Shown here: positions 62,884 through 64,000 of the stretch, piece after piece
Layout: every line of letters starts with the position of its first letter
Position numbering within the stretch: the stretch's first letter is position 1
Assembly (NCBI GenBank): GCA_038521825.1
Contig: JBCBKL010000004.1
Location: forward strand, 1 to 64,000
Length of the DNA stretch: 64,000 nt
From: JBCBKL01 sp038521825
Lineage (GTDB): Bacteria; Pseudomonadota; Alphaproteobacteria; Rhodobacterales; Rhodobacteraceae
Direction: 5' to 3'
The notes under the pieces: model-generated
Told to the model about the DNA's origin: nothing
Seen by the model: only the letters and a program-made list of their open reading frames with translations
The model's database searches: none
Program-made: the position numbers and the translations under genes

Positions 62884-63047
62884 GGGGGCGCTGCCCCCGT
62901 CCCTTCGGGACTCCCCCGGCGTACTTTGCGACGAGAAGAAGCAAGTGTATTTGGGACCGGAGGCAGGGGGCGTTCGGGCCAGCGCCCCTTCATTGTTGGA
63001 AAAAGTACTTGGGGGGCTCCAGCGGAGCCGGGGGCAGAGCCCCTTTT
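62884..63047. repeat. Inverted pair of Rhodobacterales-type GC-hairpin repeats
   Basis: Unit A (62884 to about 62927, plus) is GGGGGC-GCT-GCCCCC, then GTCCC-TTC-GGGAC, then a GTACTTT tail. Unit B (63047 back to about 63003, minus) has the same plan: GGGGC-TCT-GCCCC, then GGCTCC-GCT-GGAGCC, then GTACTTT. The two are separated by about 75 bases and face each other. The same modular structure is a common short repeat downstream of genes in this group; the name is from memory. Confidence 0.7.
63031..63047 (+). terminator. Intrinsic-terminator-like hairpin with T-run
   Basis: GGGGC (63031-63035), loop AGA, GCCCC (63039-63043), then TTTT (63044-63047) on the plus strand. This is the only hairpin in the gap followed directly by a T-run. 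It would end gdhA transcription and is built from the right-hand repeat unit. Confidence 0.6.
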
Positions 63048-63468
63048 GCCCGCCCGGCAGTCATCGCCCGCTGCCCGTGTTTCGGAAGCGGCGGTTGTTT
63101 CTATCTGATCTGACATCTTCAAGGAGATGGCGGGCCCGCCAAAATAGCGGAAGTCGGCGCGCCGGGACACTAGTCCGGCTCCATCACCCCTTTCGGGGCA
63201 CCAGCAGCTGGTGCAAGACGCAGGCGAGCCGTTGACGTTACTGGCCGGGCCGTTGTCACACCTGATTTCCTTGGCATGCGCCGCGTGGACGCAGGGGTTA
63301 ACCGGGGACGGGTTCTAGAGAGCGGCGGTTAAGAAAACCGAAAGGCATCGCGCGACCGGTCTGTCGCTCCGGGACCTGCCTTTGTCGATATTTGGGATGG
63401 CGCTCTTGAGCGGCGCTGTTACATCTTGTCCGATCTCGCGCCATGCCAGCCTAGGGAGAAGATCGAAG

Positions 63469-64000
63469 ATGCGTTTTTCCGGCCTCGGAATCCTCAAGGA
63501 AGGCCTGACAGGCAACAAGGGCTGGGGGCCGCATTGGCGTGATCCGGAGCCGAAGTCGGAATACGATATCATCATCATTGGCGGTGGCGGGCACGGGCTG
63601 GCGACGGCCCATTACCTGAGTTCCCAGTACGGTCTGACCAATGTCGCGGTTCTCGAAAAGGGATATCTTGGTGGCGGCAATGTCGGGCGCAACACGACGA
63701 TCGTGCGGGCCAATTACATGCTGCGGGGCAATTCGGAGTTCTACAGCCATTCCTTGAAATTGTGGGAGGGGCTGGAAGAGGATCTGAATTACAACGTGAT
63801 GCACTCGCAGCGTGGCATCATCAATCTTTTCCATTCCGACGGCCAGAGAGACGCCTTTGCGCGCCGTGGCAACGCGATGATCAATCAGGGTGATGATGCG
63901 ATCCTTCTGGATCGGGATGGCGTGCGCAGGGAATTGCCCTATCTCAACTTCGACCAGACGCGTTTCCCCATTTATGGTGGCCTTTATCACAAGCGGGGCG
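63469..64000 (+). CDS. soxB: Sarcosine oxidase beta subunit, N-terminal part (runs off right edge)
   Basis: Frame open from ATG 63469 to the window end (177 codons). Begins MRFSGLGILKEGLTGNKGWG; the FAD-binding fold is DIIIIGGGGHGLATAHYL, and EKGYLGGGNVGRNTTIVRANY is typical of heterotetrameric SoxB. It forms, with SoxA, SoxD and SoxG, the enzyme that oxidises sarcosine to glycine, formaldehyde and H2O2, and uses folate. The covalent-flavin His region lies beyond the edge. soxDAG are expected to its right but are not seen. Confidence 0.92.
   Translation, partial: MRFSGLGILKEGLTGNKGWGPHWRDPEPKSEYDIIIIGGGGHGLATAHYLSSQYGLTNVAVLEKGYLGGGNVGRNTTIVRANYMLRGNSEFYSHSLKLWEGLEEDLNYNVMHSQRGIINLFHSDGQRDAFARRGNAMINQGDDAILLDRDGVRRELPYLNFDQTRFPIYGGLYHKRG

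Larger units (their letters stand above)
62868..63468. other. 600-base gap between gdhA and soxB, repeats at left
   Basis: The left 180 bases are an inverted pair of GC-hairpin repeats (listed separately). The right 420 bases hold no gene I can defend. At 63198-63214 there is an eight-base palindrome pair (GCACCAGC and GCTGGTGC around one A), just after a CCCC-TTTC-GGGG hairpin. These may be regulatory or terminator structures for soxB. The soxB promoter must lie here. Confidence 0.6.

Noticed and set aside
1..64000. tRNA, rRNA and CRISPR loci
   Set aside because: No tRNA T-loop with a matching acceptor stem, no rRNA-like tract and no regular repeat-spacer pattern was found on either strand.

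Overview
The window reads as chromosome of a marine-type alphaproteobacterium of the order Rhodobacterales (Roseobacter-like). This is inferred from the gene families and not from a marker gene: a DUF3726 gene, paired binding-protein ABC operons, a DctPQM TRAP transporter, TadE/TadG pilus-type genes, sarcosine oxidase beta at the right edge, and GC-rich hairpin repeats of the kind common between Rhodobacterales genes. There is no rRNA, recognisable tRNA, CRISPR array or intact prophage. Coding is dense from about 8 kb onward. The first 8 kb are looser and carry insertion-sequence and pseudogene debris.

Layout. 1-8 kb: the 5' part of an IS110-family transposase running off the left edge, a DUF900 lipoprotein esterase, a FabI-type enoyl-ACP reductase coupled to a DUF3141 (PHA-synthase-like) protein, then debris containing the C-terminus of a V-type ATPase A subunit and a frameshifted IS3-family transposase. 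8-11 kb: a tightly coupled three-gene operon (M19-dipeptidase-like protein with altered metal ligands, an unrecognised 555-residue protein, DUF3726). 11.6-16 kb: a SAM-domain/class III cyclase/AAA signalling giant and a secreted orphan. 16-23 kb: a maltose/maltodextrin locus (GH13 alpha-glucosidase, MalE, MalF, MalG on the minus strand; LacI regulator and MalK on the plus strand) around a perfect 20-bp palindromic operator. 23.5-24.5 kb: a serine hydrolase.

24.6-35.3 kb: one long plus-strand operon behind twin operators: sugar/polyol binding protein, two permeases, a 62-residue membrane protein, two different ATPase subunits, a DhaK-DhaL fusion kinase, a LacI regulator, a TIM-barrel isomerase/epimerase and a Gfo/Idh/MocA dehydrogenase. 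It looks like a complete uptake, phosphorylation and oxidation route for a small sugar or polyol whose identity cannot be read from sequence. 35.3-43.2 kb: a surface-glycan cluster (flippase, GT2, GMC oxidoreductase, two related unusual glycosyltransferase-like proteins, UDP-xylose synthase, Nudix). 43.2-47 kb: a probable stress module (phosphoribosyltransferase, Cys-rich small protein, FtsH paralogue, DUF2267).

47-56.3 kb: a MobA-like aromatic monooxygenase, a COG0523 GTPase coupled to a YtcJ-type amidohydrolase, and a TRAP transporter followed by a D-aminoacylase-type amidohydrolase. This suggests uptake and hydrolysis of an N-acyl or cyclic amide organic acid. 56.4-61.2 kb: a small membrane protein and four TadE/TadG-type genes including a tandem pair of VWA proteins. 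61.4-64 kb: glutamate dehydrogenase, an inverted pair of GC-hairpin repeats, and the start of soxB.
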